Shown here piece after piece: positions 6,859 through 14,720 of a stretch of 21,646 nt of DNA. A program made the position numbers and the translations under genes. The notes beneath the pieces are model-generated. The model searched no databases and was not told the DNA's origin. It saw only the letters and a list, made by a program, of their open reading frames with translations. Location: positions 1 through 21,646 of the forward strand of contig CAZJYI010000174.1 of assembly GCA_964550025.1 (NCBI GenBank). The letters are read 5' to 3'. Positions within the stretch are counted from its first letter, which is position 1. Every line of letters begins with the position of its first letter. The stretch is from CAZJYI01 sp964550025 (GTDB taxonomy: Bacteria > Verrucomicrobiota > Kiritimatiellia > UBA8416 > CAYOBW01).

Positions 6859-6876
6859 GAATGCACGGCGACCCCG

Positions 6877-8208
6877 TCATTGGCGCAGTTGCCAGCCTTG
6901 TCGACTCGTGGGCAATTGCAGGCTCACGACCTCGCGCAGGACCGACGTGAGCGTCGAGAGGTCCTGCGGTTCGATGATGTAGGGGGGCATGAGGTATACC
7001 AGCCGGCCAAAGGGGCGGATCCACACGCCACGCTCCACGCAGTAAGCCTGAACTGCCGCCATGTCAACCGGTCGGCGCGTCTCCACCACGCCGATGGCGC
7101 CCAGTACGCGTACATCGCGGACGCTGTCGAGCGCCCCGCAAGGCTCCAGTTCCCGGCGCAACTGCGCTTCGATGTTCTGAACCCGTTCCTGCCACTGCGA
7201 GCTCGTGAGCAGGTGGATGCTGGCCGCCGCAGCCGCGCAGGCGAGTGGATTGCCCATGAACGTCGGGCCGTGCATGAAGGTGCCGGGGGTGCCGTTGGAG
7301 ATGGTGTCGGCCACGCGGGGTGTTGCCAGTACGGCTGCCAGGGTCATGGTCCCGCCCGTCAGGGCCTTGCCCAGGCACATGATGTCGGGCGTGACATCCG
7401 CGTGTTCGCAGGCAAACATGCGCCCGCTGCGGCCAAAGCCGGTCGCGATCTCATCGGCAATGAGCAGGACATCGTACCTGTCGCACAGCTCGCGCACCCG
7501 GCGAAGGTGCTTTGGAGAATGGAACCGCATGCCGCCGGCGCCCTGCACGATCGGCTCGAGGATCACGGCGGCCAGCTCGTGGTGATGCTCCGCCATCAAC
7601 CGCTCGAACTCGTGCGTGCAGCCCTCGCCGCATGGCGTGTCGAACGTGCACTGCGGGGCTTCCGCGAAGTACTGCTGCATCAGGACATCGCGAAAGAGAT
7701 GATGCATGCCGGTGACCGGGTCGCAGACGGACATGGCAGCGAAGGTGTCGCCGTGGTAGCCGGAACGGAACGTCAGAAGCCGGTGTCTTTCCGGCCGGCC
7801 GGCGGCTTGCCAGTACTGCAGGGCCATCTTGATGGCGACCTCGACCGCCACGGAACCCGAGTCGCACAGGAAGACGCGATCCAGCGGCTCCGGCGTCAAT
7901 TCGACCAGCAGTCTACACAGCTCGACGGCCGGTGCGTGTGTGAGCCCCCCGAACATGACGTGCGACATGTCTTCGAGTTGCTCGCGTATCGCGGCATTGA
8001 GCATCGGGTGGTTGTAGCCGTGAATCGCCGCCCACCAGGACGACATGCCGTCGATGAGTTCACGCCCGTCCGCGAGGCGCAGACGCACGCCCCGCGCCGA
8101 GACCACGGGGTGGACGGGGAGCGGGTTATTCATCGAGGTGTAGGGATGCCAGATGTGGTCCGCGTCGAAGCGCAGCCGGTCCGGCCACTGTTGGTCGTGC
8201 GCACTCAC
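6877..8208 (-). CDS. bioA: Adenosylmethionine-8-amino-7-oxononanoate aminotransferase
   Basis: A class III PLP aminotransferase of 443 residues that makes 7,8-diaminopelargonic acid (DAPA) from 8-amino-7-oxononanoate using S-adenosylmethionine as amino donor. Visible signatures are HIWHPYTSM (18-26), DGMSSWWAAIHGYNHP (53-68), DSGSVAVEVAIKMA (116-129), YHGDTFAAMSV (151-161), ADEIATGFGRSG (251-262) and the PLP lysine in LGKALTGG (K281). The frame is open further upstream, but GTG 8208 is the likely start: it overlaps the bioD stop as GTGA, has GGAGGG just upstream, and gives the family's usual N-terminus. It is the last gene of the biotin operon. Confidence 0.95.
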   Translation of the reverse strand: MSAHDQQWPDRLRFDADHIWHPYTSMNNPLPVHPVVSARGVRLRLADGRELIDGMSSWWAAIHGYNHPMLNAAIREQLEDMSHVMFGGLTHAPAVELCRLLVELTPEPLDRVFLCDSGSVAVEVAIKMALQYWQAAGRPERHRLLTFRSGYHGDTFAAMSVCDPVTGMHHLFRDVLMQQYFAEAPQCTFDTPCGEGCTHEFERLMAEHHHELAAVILEPIVQGAGGMRFHSPKHLRRVRELCDRYDVLLIADEIATGFGRSGRMFACEHADVTPDIMCLGKALTGGTMTLAAVLATPRVADTISNGTPGTFMHGPTFMGNPLACAAAAASIHLLTSSQWQERVQNIEAQLRRELEPCGALDSVRDVRVLGAIGVVETRRPVDMAAVQAYCVERGVWIRPFGRLVYLMPPYIIEPQDLSTLTSVLREVVSLQLPTSRQGWQLRQ

Positions 8209-8903
8209 GCTCGGCCCTCCATGTTCGCCAGCAATGGCGACCAGTCGATGTCCGGCGGCCGCGAGTGGTCTCGAATCGTGGGAACGTCGACGATCCAGGC
8301 GTTGCCGTGGTCGGCACGCAGCGCGCGTTTGAACACAGCACGCGAGTCGTCGGCGATCTGCGCGTCCTGTTCGTTGTCTCGATTGTACACGATGCCCCAC
8401 ACGTCCAGGCCCTGTGTTCGGGCCGCCCGCAACGTCATCAGCGTGTGATTGATGCTGCCGAGGCGGGGGCTGCTGACCACGATCAGCGGGTATCCCTGCA
8501 CCGCGACGTAGTCGAGCGTTGTCATGGTGTCTGCGAGCGGCACTTCGATTCCGCCCACCCCCTCGATCACGACGTCCTCGTAGCGCTCTGCCAGTGCGTC
8601 GGTTGCCGCGGCTATGACTCTGGGGTCGATAGGCCGCCCTTCCATGGCGGCGGCAAGGTGCGGGGACGCGGGGTATTCCAGCACGTAGGGGCAGGTCAGC
8701 CCCCGCTCATCCTCGGCCGTCATCTTCATACCCATCAGTACCCGATGCGCGGCGATGTCCTCCGAAAGCCCGCGGCACCCGGTTTGGGCGATCTTCTGCG
8801 TTATGACACGCCTGCCGCGGTGCGCGAGATAGCGCGCGACAAGACCGGTGACGACGGTCTTGCCAACGCCCGTGTCGATTGCGGTAACAAAGACGACTGC
8901 CAT
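8205..8903 (-). CDS. bioD: Dethiobiotin synthetase
   Basis: The product has 232 residues. It closes the ureido ring of dethiobiotin from DAPA, CO2 and ATP. The N-terminal P-loop AIDTGVGKT (8-16, K15) matches the family motif T-x-T-x-V-G-K-T, with Ile in place of the usual Asp/Thr at the second position. IEGVGGIEVPL is the second conserved motif, and the C-terminal half carries the usual nucleotide-binding strands. ATG 8903 overlaps the bioC stop by one base (TGATG). A GTG one codon earlier (8906) is possible but sits closer to the GGAGA ribosome site. The gene ends in a 4-nt overlap with bioA. Confidence 0.93.
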   Translation of the reverse strand: MAVVFVTAIDTGVGKTVVTGLVARYLAHRGRRVITQKIAQTGCRGLSEDIAAHRVLMGMKMTAEDERGLTCPYVLEYPASPHLAAAMEGRPIDPRVIAAATDALAERYEDVVIEGVGGIEVPLADTMTTLDYVAVQGYPLIVVSSPRLGSINHTLMTLRAARTQGLDVWGIVYNRDNEQDAQIADDSRAVFKRALRADHGNAWIVDVPTIRDHSRPPDIDWSPLLANMEGRA

Positions 8904-9676
8904 CACCGTTTCTCCGCTATGAAGATCATGGGGTGGTACGTGAGGGGGACCGACCTGCCGTCACCGAAGCGTTCGTGGTACGCGGAGGCAAACGCTTCCA
9001 GCTCGGAGCGTTGCCAGCGTTCTTGCCGGAGCGCGTTCACGCCCATTTCCCGCAGGTGTTTGAGGACCGCGGTCGGCGAGGGGAAACGAAGGACAGTTGT
9101 GTCGTCCCACTGGTGCAGAACGCGCAGGTCGCGTTGCAGCAGGTCTGCGACCGCCGACGCCGGCGGATAGGCAAGCCCCATCCCGGTCAGTTCGCGGATT
9201 TCGGCCAAATTGCGGGGACCGAACACCGAGAAGGCCAGCACGCCGCCGGCGTTGAGCAGGCCGGCAAGCCGCGACAGGAGTGCGTCCAGATCCTCGAGCC
9301 ACTGAAAGGCGGCATTCGAGAGGATTAGGTCCAGGCGGGAGGGTAGGGGAATGTCGCCTTCGATGTCGCCCCCGATGAACTCGGAGGCCTCGAATCCGGC
9401 ATCCTGCGTTTCTCTCTCGACGACCGCGCCGCACTCTTCGACCAGGTCGTTCGCGTAGAACTCCCGCACCTCGAGCGTTTGCGCAATCAAGCGCGTCAGC
9501 ACTCCTGCGCCACACCCGATCTCGAGCACGCGCGGGAAGCGGCGTCCTTTCAACTCTACCAGGCGGTCGAGCAGGCGGCTGGCCATCGCGGCTTGGATAT
9601 CCGCGTGGCGACCGTAGCTCTGCAACCGTCTACGAAAGCGGTCACGCACCAGGTGTTTGTCAACAACCTGCGGCAT
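8903..9676 (-). CDS. bioC: Malonyl-ACP O-methyltransferase
   Basis: The product has 257 residues. It methylates the free carboxyl of malonyl-ACP so that the fatty acid synthase can extend it to pimeloyl-ACP methyl ester. Residues 1-30 carry the family N-terminus with RFRRRLQSYGRHADIQ. SAM motif I is VLEIGCGAGVLT (50-61), and LDLILSNAAFQWLEDL is the post-motif typical of BioC. The ATG lies inside the 3' end of bioG (17-nt overlap), so translation is coupled. Pairing with bioG in the same operon supports BioC over a generic methyltransferase. Confidence 0.92.
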   Translation of the reverse strand: MPQVVDKHLVRDRFRRRLQSYGRHADIQAAMASRLLDRLVELKGRRFPRVLEIGCGAGVLTRLIAQTLEVREFYANDLVEECGAVVERETQDAGFEASEFIGGDIEGDIPLPSRLDLILSNAAFQWLEDLDALLSRLAGLLNAGGVLAFSVFGPRNLAEIRELTGMGLAYPPASAVADLLQRDLRVLHQWDDTTVLRFPSPTAVLKHLREMGVNALRQERWQRSELEAFASAYHERFGDGRSVPLTYHPMIFIAEKR

Positions 9677-10340
9677 CGTTCAGCAGCTCCTCCCATGCAA
9701 GATCGGCAAACGGGTAGTGTGGCATGTCTCGGACGACGCACGGTGCCCGGTCTTCCCAGAAGCGCTCCTGGTTTTCCGGGGGCATGATGCGGTCCTTCTT
9801 TCCGATGACGGCCCGGTCGAAGTGATAGGGGGGTGTCTTCTCCCGGCGTTCGACCTGCTCCAGGATTGCATGCAGTTCCCGCTCCTGACTCGCAACATCC
9901 CGGCGGGGCGGGGCGAGAAGGAAGCGCTGCAGGACGTCGCGCGAACGGCACATTCTGCGGTAGAAGGCGTCGCGTGTCTCTTCGGAGAAGCCGTTCAGTG
10001 TGGCACGGTAAATTGCGGGCGGGATGCCGAAACGATCGTCAATAGGCTCTGCCGTGCCATTGACGGCAACGGCATGGTCGAAGAAATCGCCTGCCGCGGG
10101 CAGTGCCTTGCCGGCAGCCCAAACGCCCATGGACCACGCAACCAGAACGCGGCGGCCGTATTGCCGCGCGATGTCTGCAAGCGCGGAGGGTGTCCCAACG
10201 GTGACGTAGTCGTAGTACATCAGCATGTCCCAGCCGTTGGGCAACGGCGCATGCGTTGCGACGGAGGCGTCCATGCCCCAGCCGTTCATGAAGACGATCA
10301 GTCCCCTGCTATGATTGCGTCGTATCCAGGTTCTTTTCAT
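9660..10340 (-). CDS. bioG: Pimeloyl-ACP methyl ester esterase, BioG type
   Basis: The product has 226 residues, an alpha/beta-hydrolase of the BioG (DUF452) group that removes the methyl ester from pimeloyl-ACP methyl ester and so ends the BioC/BioG stage. The N-terminal LIVFMNGWGMDAS (14-26) is characteristic of the family, the nucleophile elbow is VAWSMGVWAA (S70), and the likely catalytic His is H208 in MPHYPF. The frame is open upstream, but ATG 10340 gives the family N-terminus. It overlaps bioF by 32 nt and bioC by 17 nt. There is no clear Shine-Dalgarno, so reinitiation after bioF is likely. No bioH, bioK or bioW is present. Confidence 0.9.
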   Translation of the reverse strand: MKRTWIRRNHSRGLIVFMNGWGMDASVATHAPLPNGWDMLMYYDYVTVGTPSALADIARQYGRRVLVAWSMGVWAAGKALPAAGDFFDHAVAVNGTAEPIDDRFGIPPAIYRATLNGFSEETRDAFYRRMCRSRDVLQRFLLAPPRRDVASQERELHAILEQVERREKTPPYHFDRAVIGKKDRIMPPENQERFWEDRAPCVVRDMPHYPFADLAWEELLNDAAGC

Positions 10341-11520
10341 GGCCAAGGTGCTCTTCGACGATCTCCGGGACGCGCGAGATGTCCTCCCAGCGCATGTTGG
10401 CGGTGAGAGAGAAACGCATGCGAGCGGTACCGGGTGGTACGGTCGGCGGACGGATGGGAAAGACGAGAAAGCCGGCGCTACGCAAAGCCTCGGCCAGCCT
10501 GCAGGCCGTGGTGTTGTCCCCGACAATCGCCGGGACTATCTGCGAATTACCGCCGGTTTCGGCGCCGGCCGCGCGCAGGGCCTCGCGGAGTTTGCCCGCC
10601 AGCACGGCAAGGAGCTCCCGTTCACGCTTCATTGAGACGGCACTCGCCAGGGCGGTACGCGACCAACTCACCACGGCCGGCGGCAGCGCCGTGGTGAAGA
10701 TCAGCGGCCGCATGCGATTGACCAGGTAGTCCCGCACGACCCCGTCCGTTATGGCGAAGGCACCGAAGGAGGCCAACGCCTTGCCGAAGGTTCCGACGAG
10801 AATGTCGATCTGCGGCAGAAGCCCGTCCCGTTCGCATATGCCGAGTCCCCGTTCGCCAAAGACGCCGACGGCGTGGGCCTCGTCAACGATCAAGGTCGCC
10901 CCGAAGCGTTGCTTCAACCGTACAAGGCGTTCGATGTCGGCGATGTCGCCATCCATACTGAATACCGACTCCGTCACGATGAAGATGTCCCGTTCCTGTC
11001 CTGCGTGCTTTCCGAGCAAGTGCTCGAGGTGGTCGAGGTCCAGGTGGCGGTAGCGGATGAGCTTTGCCCCGGAGAGGCGCATGCCGTCGATCAGGCTGGC
11101 ATGGCAGAGCTTGTCGGCGAGAAAGAGCGAGTGCTTGTCGGCCAGGGCGGAGCAGATGCCGACGTTCGCATGATAGCCGCTGCTGAAGACCGTGGCCGCT
11201 TTTCCCGCGTAGAGCGTCGAGAGGTCCTCTTCGAGCGACGCATAGGCGGGGTGGTTGCCGCTCAGCAGGCGCGATGCCGAAGCGGTCATGCCGTGCACGG
11301 ACAGGTCCAAGGCGCCGGAGTCTGCGAAAAACGTCCGGTGCAGTTCCGGGTCGGCGCCGAGCCCGAGATAGTCGTTGGACGACATGTTGAGCAGCTTCTT
11401 GTTCCCGAAAGCAACACGAGGACCGTCACGCCTGCCGATGGCCGGCAGCTTTCGCCGCAGTCCGGTGGCATCCAGTTCACCCAGGGTCTCGGCAAAACGG
11501 TCTTCTGAGGATGTGCTCAT
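10309..11520 (-). CDS. bioF: 8-amino-7-oxononanoate synthase
   Basis: The product has 403 residues, a PLP-dependent alpha-oxoamine synthase that condenses pimeloyl-ACP (or -CoA) with L-alanine. Visible motifs are NMSSNDYLGLG (45-55), SASRLLSGNHPAYASLEEDL (81-100), FSSGYHANVG (112-121), DEAHAVGVFGERG (213-225) and the PLP lysine in GTFGKALASFGAF (K247). The ATG overlaps the bioB stop as ATGA. The C-terminal 10 residues are encoded in the overlap with bioG. Confidence 0.95.
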   Translation of the reverse strand: MSTSSEDRFAETLGELDATGLRRKLPAIGRRDGPRVAFGNKKLLNMSSNDYLGLGADPELHRTFFADSGALDLSVHGMTASASRLLSGNHPAYASLEEDLSTLYAGKAATVFSSGYHANVGICSALADKHSLFLADKLCHASLIDGMRLSGAKLIRYRHLDLDHLEHLLGKHAGQERDIFIVTESVFSMDGDIADIERLVRLKQRFGATLIVDEAHAVGVFGERGLGICERDGLLPQIDILVGTFGKALASFGAFAITDGVVRDYLVNRMRPLIFTTALPPAVVSWSRTALASAVSMKRERELLAVLAGKLREALRAAGAETGGNSQIVPAIVGDNTTACRLAEALRSAGFLVFPIRPPTVPPGTARMRFSLTANMRWEDISRVPEIVEEHLGHEKNLDTTQS

Positions 11521-12500
11521 GGTCCGAAAAGACGCAGTTGCGCCACCAGGGCCCTGTCCTCTGCCGTTTCGCGGCCGCGGGTCGTGAGGTATCCGCCCGT
11601 CAGCATCCCGTTCATTCCGGCCAGCATCAGCAACCCCTGGAAGTCCTTCATGCGCGTTTCGCGGCCGGCGGCGAACTTGAGGATCTTGCGCGGGTGGATC
11701 AGCCGGAACAGGGCAAAGGTCTTTGCGGTTTCCATGGCCGATATGGACATGGCGCCTTCAAGGGGCGTGCCTGCGATGGGAATCAGTACATTGAGCGGAA
11801 TTACGCTGAGGTCGAGTTCGCGCATGGCGAAAGCCAGTTCGACGCGGTCGGCCATGGTTTCGCCGACGCCGAGAATGGCTCCGCAGCAGACCGTGATAGC
11901 GTTCTCGCGCAGGAGTCGGATCGTCGCGATCCGTTCATCCACGCTGTGCGTGTCGGCGATCAGTTCGGCATAGCGCCGCGGCGCAACCTGCAGATTGATG
12001 TTGTAGTGCGCGATGCGGCAGGCGGCCAGCCTCTGCGTCGTTTCGGGTCCCAGCGTGCCCAGCGAGGCGCAGACTTCGAGGTCCGGCAGCTCTGCGTGGA
12101 TGCGCTCGATGGCGCGGCAGATGGACTCGAACTCCTCGCTGGGTTCGGGATACCCTTTGCCGCTCGTTACGACGCCAAAGTGCGAAACGCCCTCCCCATG
12201 CGCGGCGCGCGCCTGCGCCAGGATCTCCGATTCGGACATCAGGGGATAGCGCTCGACTTCAACGCCGTGATGCAGGGACTGCGCACAGAAACGGCAGTTC
12301 TCCGCGCAGAGGCCCGACTTGGCGTTCACGATGGAACAGGCGTGTACGTCCCGCGCGAATCGGTTGCGCACCTTGTTGGCAAGCGATACCAGGTCGAGGG
12401 TCTCCTCGCCAGTTAGAAGTGCCAAAGCGTCGGCCAGCTCGCGCGGAATGGGGGCGCCGTTTTCCAGGACGGTGTAGGCTTGTTCAATCTGAGGATTCAT
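11517..12500 (-). CDS. bioB: Biotin synthase
   Basis: The product has 327 residues, a radical SAM enzyme that inserts sulfur into dethiobiotin. The [4Fe-4S]-SAM cluster site is C65, C69, C72 in GLCAENCRFCAQS. The [2Fe-2S]-associated segments are also visible (EVCASLGTLG, HYNINLQ, CCGAILGVGET), and RETRMKDFQGLLMLAGMNGMLTGGYLTT is split across the C-terminus as in BioB. ATG 12500 is chosen over an upstream ATG at 12527 because a GGAGAAGAG Shine-Dalgarno directly precedes it. It overlaps birA by 17 nt and bioF by 4 nt. Confidence 0.96.
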   Translation of the reverse strand: MNPQIEQAYTVLENGAPIPRELADALALLTGEETLDLVSLANKVRNRFARDVHACSIVNAKSGLCAENCRFCAQSLHHGVEVERYPLMSESEILAQARAAHGEGVSHFGVVTSGKGYPEPSEEFESICRAIERIHAELPDLEVCASLGTLGPETTQRLAACRIAHYNINLQVAPRRYAELIADTHSVDERIATIRLLRENAITVCCGAILGVGETMADRVELAFAMRELDLSVIPLNVLIPIAGTPLEGAMSISAMETAKTFALFRLIHPRKILKFAAGRETRMKDFQGLLMLAGMNGMLTGGYLTTRGRETAEDRALVAQLRLFGP

Positions 12501-13482
12501 CTCTTCTCCAATCCGAGAGCGTGACATCGCCGGAGACGACAGTCACGGTTCCTTCCGCCGTATCCAGCAGGAGCCCGCCCTCCGCGGAAATGCCGGTCAC
12601 GCGTCCTCGAATGCTGCCGCGCACGTTTTGCACCTTGACGGTCCGACCCGTGATCAGGCTGCGGTCCACGAGGAAGGGCAGGAACGGTTGCAGATCCTGT
12701 GCTTCGAGCCAGGCGTCGTAGGCCGGTTCGAAGGCATTCAACACGTCGGCCAGCAGCGTCGGACGGGAAAGGTCGTTTCCCGTCAACATGCGTAGAGACG
12801 TGGCGATCTCACTGAGCTCGTCGGGGAAGCCCGACGTGTTCACGTTGATTCCGATGCCGATGATGACGTAGTGGACGATATCCGTCTCTGCTTCGCTTTC
12901 GCAGAGTATGCCGCACAGCTTGCGGCCACTCACCAGGATGTCGTTGGGCCATTTGACCGCGGCCCCGAGGCCGGGGGTGCGCAGGTCCAGGGCTCGCAGC
13001 AGTGCCACGGCGGCGATCATGGGCAACTGTGCGACGAGAGCCGGTGGTACGGCCGGGCGGAGGATGATGCTGAAGTAGAGGCTGCTTTCCGGTGGGGAAT
13101 GCCATTGGCGGTTCAGGCGTCCGCGCCCCGCGGACTGGCTGTTGGCGACCACGGTTGTGCCCTGGGGGGCGCCGTCGTGCGCCTGTTGTGCTGCGATGCT
13201 GTTGGTGGAATCGGTCTCGGCGAGGTACAGCAGCGGCCGACCGATGAACTGCGTGGTCAGCAGAGGGGTGACTTCAGCGGGGTAGGGCGCGTTCGGCGCG
13301 GATTCGAGCAGATATCCCCGGCGTGAGGAGGACTTGATGCGGTAACCGAGCTCACGAAGGACGGCGATGTGCTTGGAGACGGCGCTGCGGCTGATGGCGA
13401 GGGACGTGCCGATGTCCTGACCGGACACCCATTGCCCGTCCTCTTTGAGTACGTGCAAAACGCCTGTAGTGGTTGCGTTCAT
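12484..13482 (-). CDS. birA: Bifunctional biotin-protein ligase / biotin operon repressor
   Basis: The product has 332 residues and is the first gene of the biotin operon. Residues about 5-60 are a winged helix-turn-helix (SGQDIGTSLAISRSAVSKHI), as in repressor-type BirA. Residues 85-265 are the ligase, with ETDSTN (89-94), the biotinyl-AMP loop SAGRGRLNRQW (117-127, a variant of GRGRxGRxW), KWPND (177-181) and GIGINVN (209-215). The last about 50 residues are the SH3-like C-terminal domain. It makes biotinyl-5'-AMP, biotinylates carboxylases and, when loaded, should repress its own operon. ATG 13482 gives the normal BirA N-terminus. No Shine-Dalgarno is present, and the -10 box is only 8 nt away, so the mRNA is probably leaderless. 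A more upstream ATG (13511) lies inside the operator and is rejected. Confidence 0.94.
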   Translation of the reverse strand: MNATTTGVLHVLKEDGQWVSGQDIGTSLAISRSAVSKHIAVLRELGYRIKSSSRRGYLLESAPNAPYPAEVTPLLTTQFIGRPLLYLAETDSTNSIAAQQAHDGAPQGTTVVANSQSAGRGRLNRQWHSPPESSLYFSIILRPAVPPALVAQLPMIAAVALLRALDLRTPGLGAAVKWPNDILVSGRKLCGILCESEAETDIVHYVIIGIGINVNTSGFPDELSEIATSLRMLTGNDLSRPTLLADVLNAFEPAYDAWLEAQDLQPFLPFLVDRSLITGRTVKVQNVRGSIRGRVTGISAEGGLLLDTAEGTVTVVSGDVTLSDWRRDESSD

Positions 13483-13490
13483 GGAGGGGG

Positions 13491-13518
13491 ATGATAGCCG
13501 CCGGGCGCGCATTGTCAA
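13491..13518 (-). promoter_or_regulatory. Promoter of the biotin operon
   Basis: On the minus strand, TTGACA (13518-13513, perfect -35), a 16-base spacer, and TATCAT (13496-13491, 5/6). Eight bases separate the -10 from the birA ATG, which places the transcription start at or within about two bases of the start codon. The -35 is wholly inside the left arm of the BirA operator. Confidence 0.75.
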
Positions 13519-13544
13519 CCCCGGGCGTTGCGGCGGTTGACAAT
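13511..13544. promoter_or_regulatory. BirA operator (biotin box)
   Basis: A perfect inverted repeat with 10-bp arms, ATTGTCAACC (13511-13520) and GGTTGACAAT (13535-13544), and a 14-base spacer. This fits the known bacterial BirA box, TTGTnAACC-N14-16-GGTTnACAA. It covers the -35 of the birA promoter, so binding of BirA-biotinyl-AMP would block RNA polymerase. The birA product has the DNA-binding domain needed. I know this consensus from comparative work on biotin regulons; binding here is inferred. Confidence 0.9.
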
Positions 13545-13717
13545 TCTGCGCGCCGGTCAAGAGTTGAGCTTCGGCTACCATCCTGAGGTCCTGGATTCAG
13601 CCGGTTCTCTTGAGCGGCTCGGGTCTCGGCAGAACGTCACCCGGGCGTGGGGCGGAGTTTCGGGACCTCCCCGATTGCGCACGGTCTCTTTCCTTTTGAC
13701 TGTGCCTTTTCGGGAGT
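13545..13717. other. Intergenic stretch, no gene seen
   Basis: DNA between the bio operator and the heptamer array. I see no coding pattern, RNA gene or clear promoter. A TTGACA is present on the plus strand in the right arm of the operator, but no -10 follows it, so the operator does not obviously serve a divergent promoter. Confidence 0.5.
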
Positions 13718-13756
13718 GAACGTCGAACATGGAACATCGAACAGTGAATTTCGAAC
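13718..13756 (+). repeat. Heptamer array (GAACATC-like)
   Basis: Five and a half units of 7 nt: GAACGTC, GAACATG, GAACATC, GAACAGT, GAATTTC, GAAC. It lies in the divergent region between birA and the acyltransferase operon. Degenerate heptamer arrays of other sequence lie at 3032 and 20348-20570. Confidence 0.7.
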
Positions 13757-13895
13757 TGAAGATCGGTTTCGCCTATCGTGCTCGCCCGATTGCGTTGGAT
13801 GGCCTCTCCGAACTTGACGCCTCGGTCTCCTCTCGCGTAGCCTTTAGCTGCTGTCGAAGATTGGTTGGGGGAGTTGGGTAGTTGCGTGGCCGACC

Positions 13896-14441
13896 ATGAT
13901 CGGATCTGAGTGCTTTCAACGATTGCTGAACCGGATCGCATACAATGCGCCTGGCGGGTATGGGCTGCGGCCATGGCTGCACAGGAAGCGTGGCGTGCGC
14001 ATCGGGGAGAATGTCTGGATAAGCCGTCTGGTATACATCGACGAGCTGCATCCGGAGGCCGTCAGCATTGGCAACAACTCCACGATCGGCATTCGCACGT
14101 CGTTGATCGTGCACCTGTACTGGGGGCCGCGCCGCGACAGCGAGTACCGCCCGATCACGGTGGGCGAGAATGTCTACATTGGTCCGCACTGCCTCATCCT
14201 GCCCGGCGTCACGATCGGGGAGGGGGCGGTGATTCGAGGCGGGTCGGTGGTGAGCCGGTCTGTTCCACGGGGGATTCTCTGGGGGGGAGCGGACCGCGGG
14301 GCGATCGCGCGGGTCACGGTGCCGCTGACCCCGCAGCATTCGTACGAGGATTTCACCCGGGGCCTGCGGCCGCTGCGAAAGCGTAGAAAGTCGCAACGCC
14401 CGGAGGCTGAAGAGAGTACACACGGAGAGGAAAACGAATGA
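13896..14441 (+). CDS. Hexapeptide-repeat (left-handed beta-helix) acyltransferase
   Basis: The product has 181 residues. Residues 34-145 show hexapeptide-repeat periodicity (VRIGENVWI, AVSIGNNSTIGI, ITVGENVYIGPHCLILPGVTIGEGAVI is spread over 113-139), the fold of trimeric O- and N-acyltransferases such as those acting on cell-envelope sugars. The C-terminus (residues 155-181) is charged and probably disordered. The ATG at 13896 has no strong Shine-Dalgarno, but no other in-frame start is near. The last 4 nt overlap the ACP gene (ATGA). The acyl donor may be the ACP encoded next door rather than a CoA ester; this is inference from context. An acetyltransferase role in polysaccharide modification is the main alternative. 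Confidence 0.85.
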   Translation: MIGSECFQRLLNRIAYNAPGGYGLRPWLHRKRGVRIGENVWISRLVYIDELHPEAVSIGNNSTIGIRTSLIVHLYWGPRRDSEYRPITVGENVYIGPHCLILPGVTIGEGAVIRGGSVVSRSVPRGILWGGADRGAIARVTVPLTPQHSYEDFTRGLRPLRKRRKSQRPEAEESTHGEENE

Positions 14442-14692
14442 GTGACGTCGCGGGGATTCGTGATTTCATTGTGGACCATTTCCTGTTTGGGGACGACGAG
14501 GGCATCACCGAGGACACGAAGCTGTTCGAGGAGGGCATCGTGGATTCGACGGGTATCCTGGAGATCGTGGCCTTCATCGAAGAGCAGTACGCCGTGGGCG
14601 TTGCGGACGACGAGCTGGTTCCCGAGAATTTCGAAACGGTGCGCGCCATCGCGTGCTACGTGGAAACCAAGAACGGCCAGGGCAACGACTAG
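14438..14692 (+). CDS. Acyl carrier protein
   Basis: The product has 84 acidic residues in the four-helix ACP pattern. The phosphopantetheine attachment site is S37 in GIVDSTGILEIV, where DST replaces the DSL of fatty-acid ACPs, as is common in dedicated carrier proteins of secondary pathways. A GGAGAGG ribosome site lies inside the upstream gene, and the start overlaps its stop. It would carry the product of the AMP-forming ligase encoded two genes downstream. The small size and the company of AsnB and ligase genes argue against a housekeeping fatty-acid ACP. Confidence 0.9.
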   Translation: MSDVAGIRDFIVDHFLFGDDEGITEDTKLFEEGIVDSTGILEIVAFIEEQYAVGVADDELVPENFETVRAIACYVETKNGQGND

Positions 14693-14720
14693 CCCAGAGA
14701 CCTCTACTCTCGAGTAATCC

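Noticed and set aside
6682..8448. Long open frame on the plus strand opposite bioA
   Set aside because: It is antisense to a clear bioA and part of bioD, its product has no recognisable motif, and long antisense frames are expected in GC-rich genes.
13535..13560. Divergent plus-strand promoter using the TTGACA in the right arm of the bio operator
   Set aside because: No -10-like hexamer occurs 15-19 bases downstream, so only the minus-strand promoter is supported.
13483..13581. Longer birA with an upstream start
   Set aside because: Extra residues would be encoded within the operator and upstream of the predicted transcription start, and they have no counterpart in BirA proteins.
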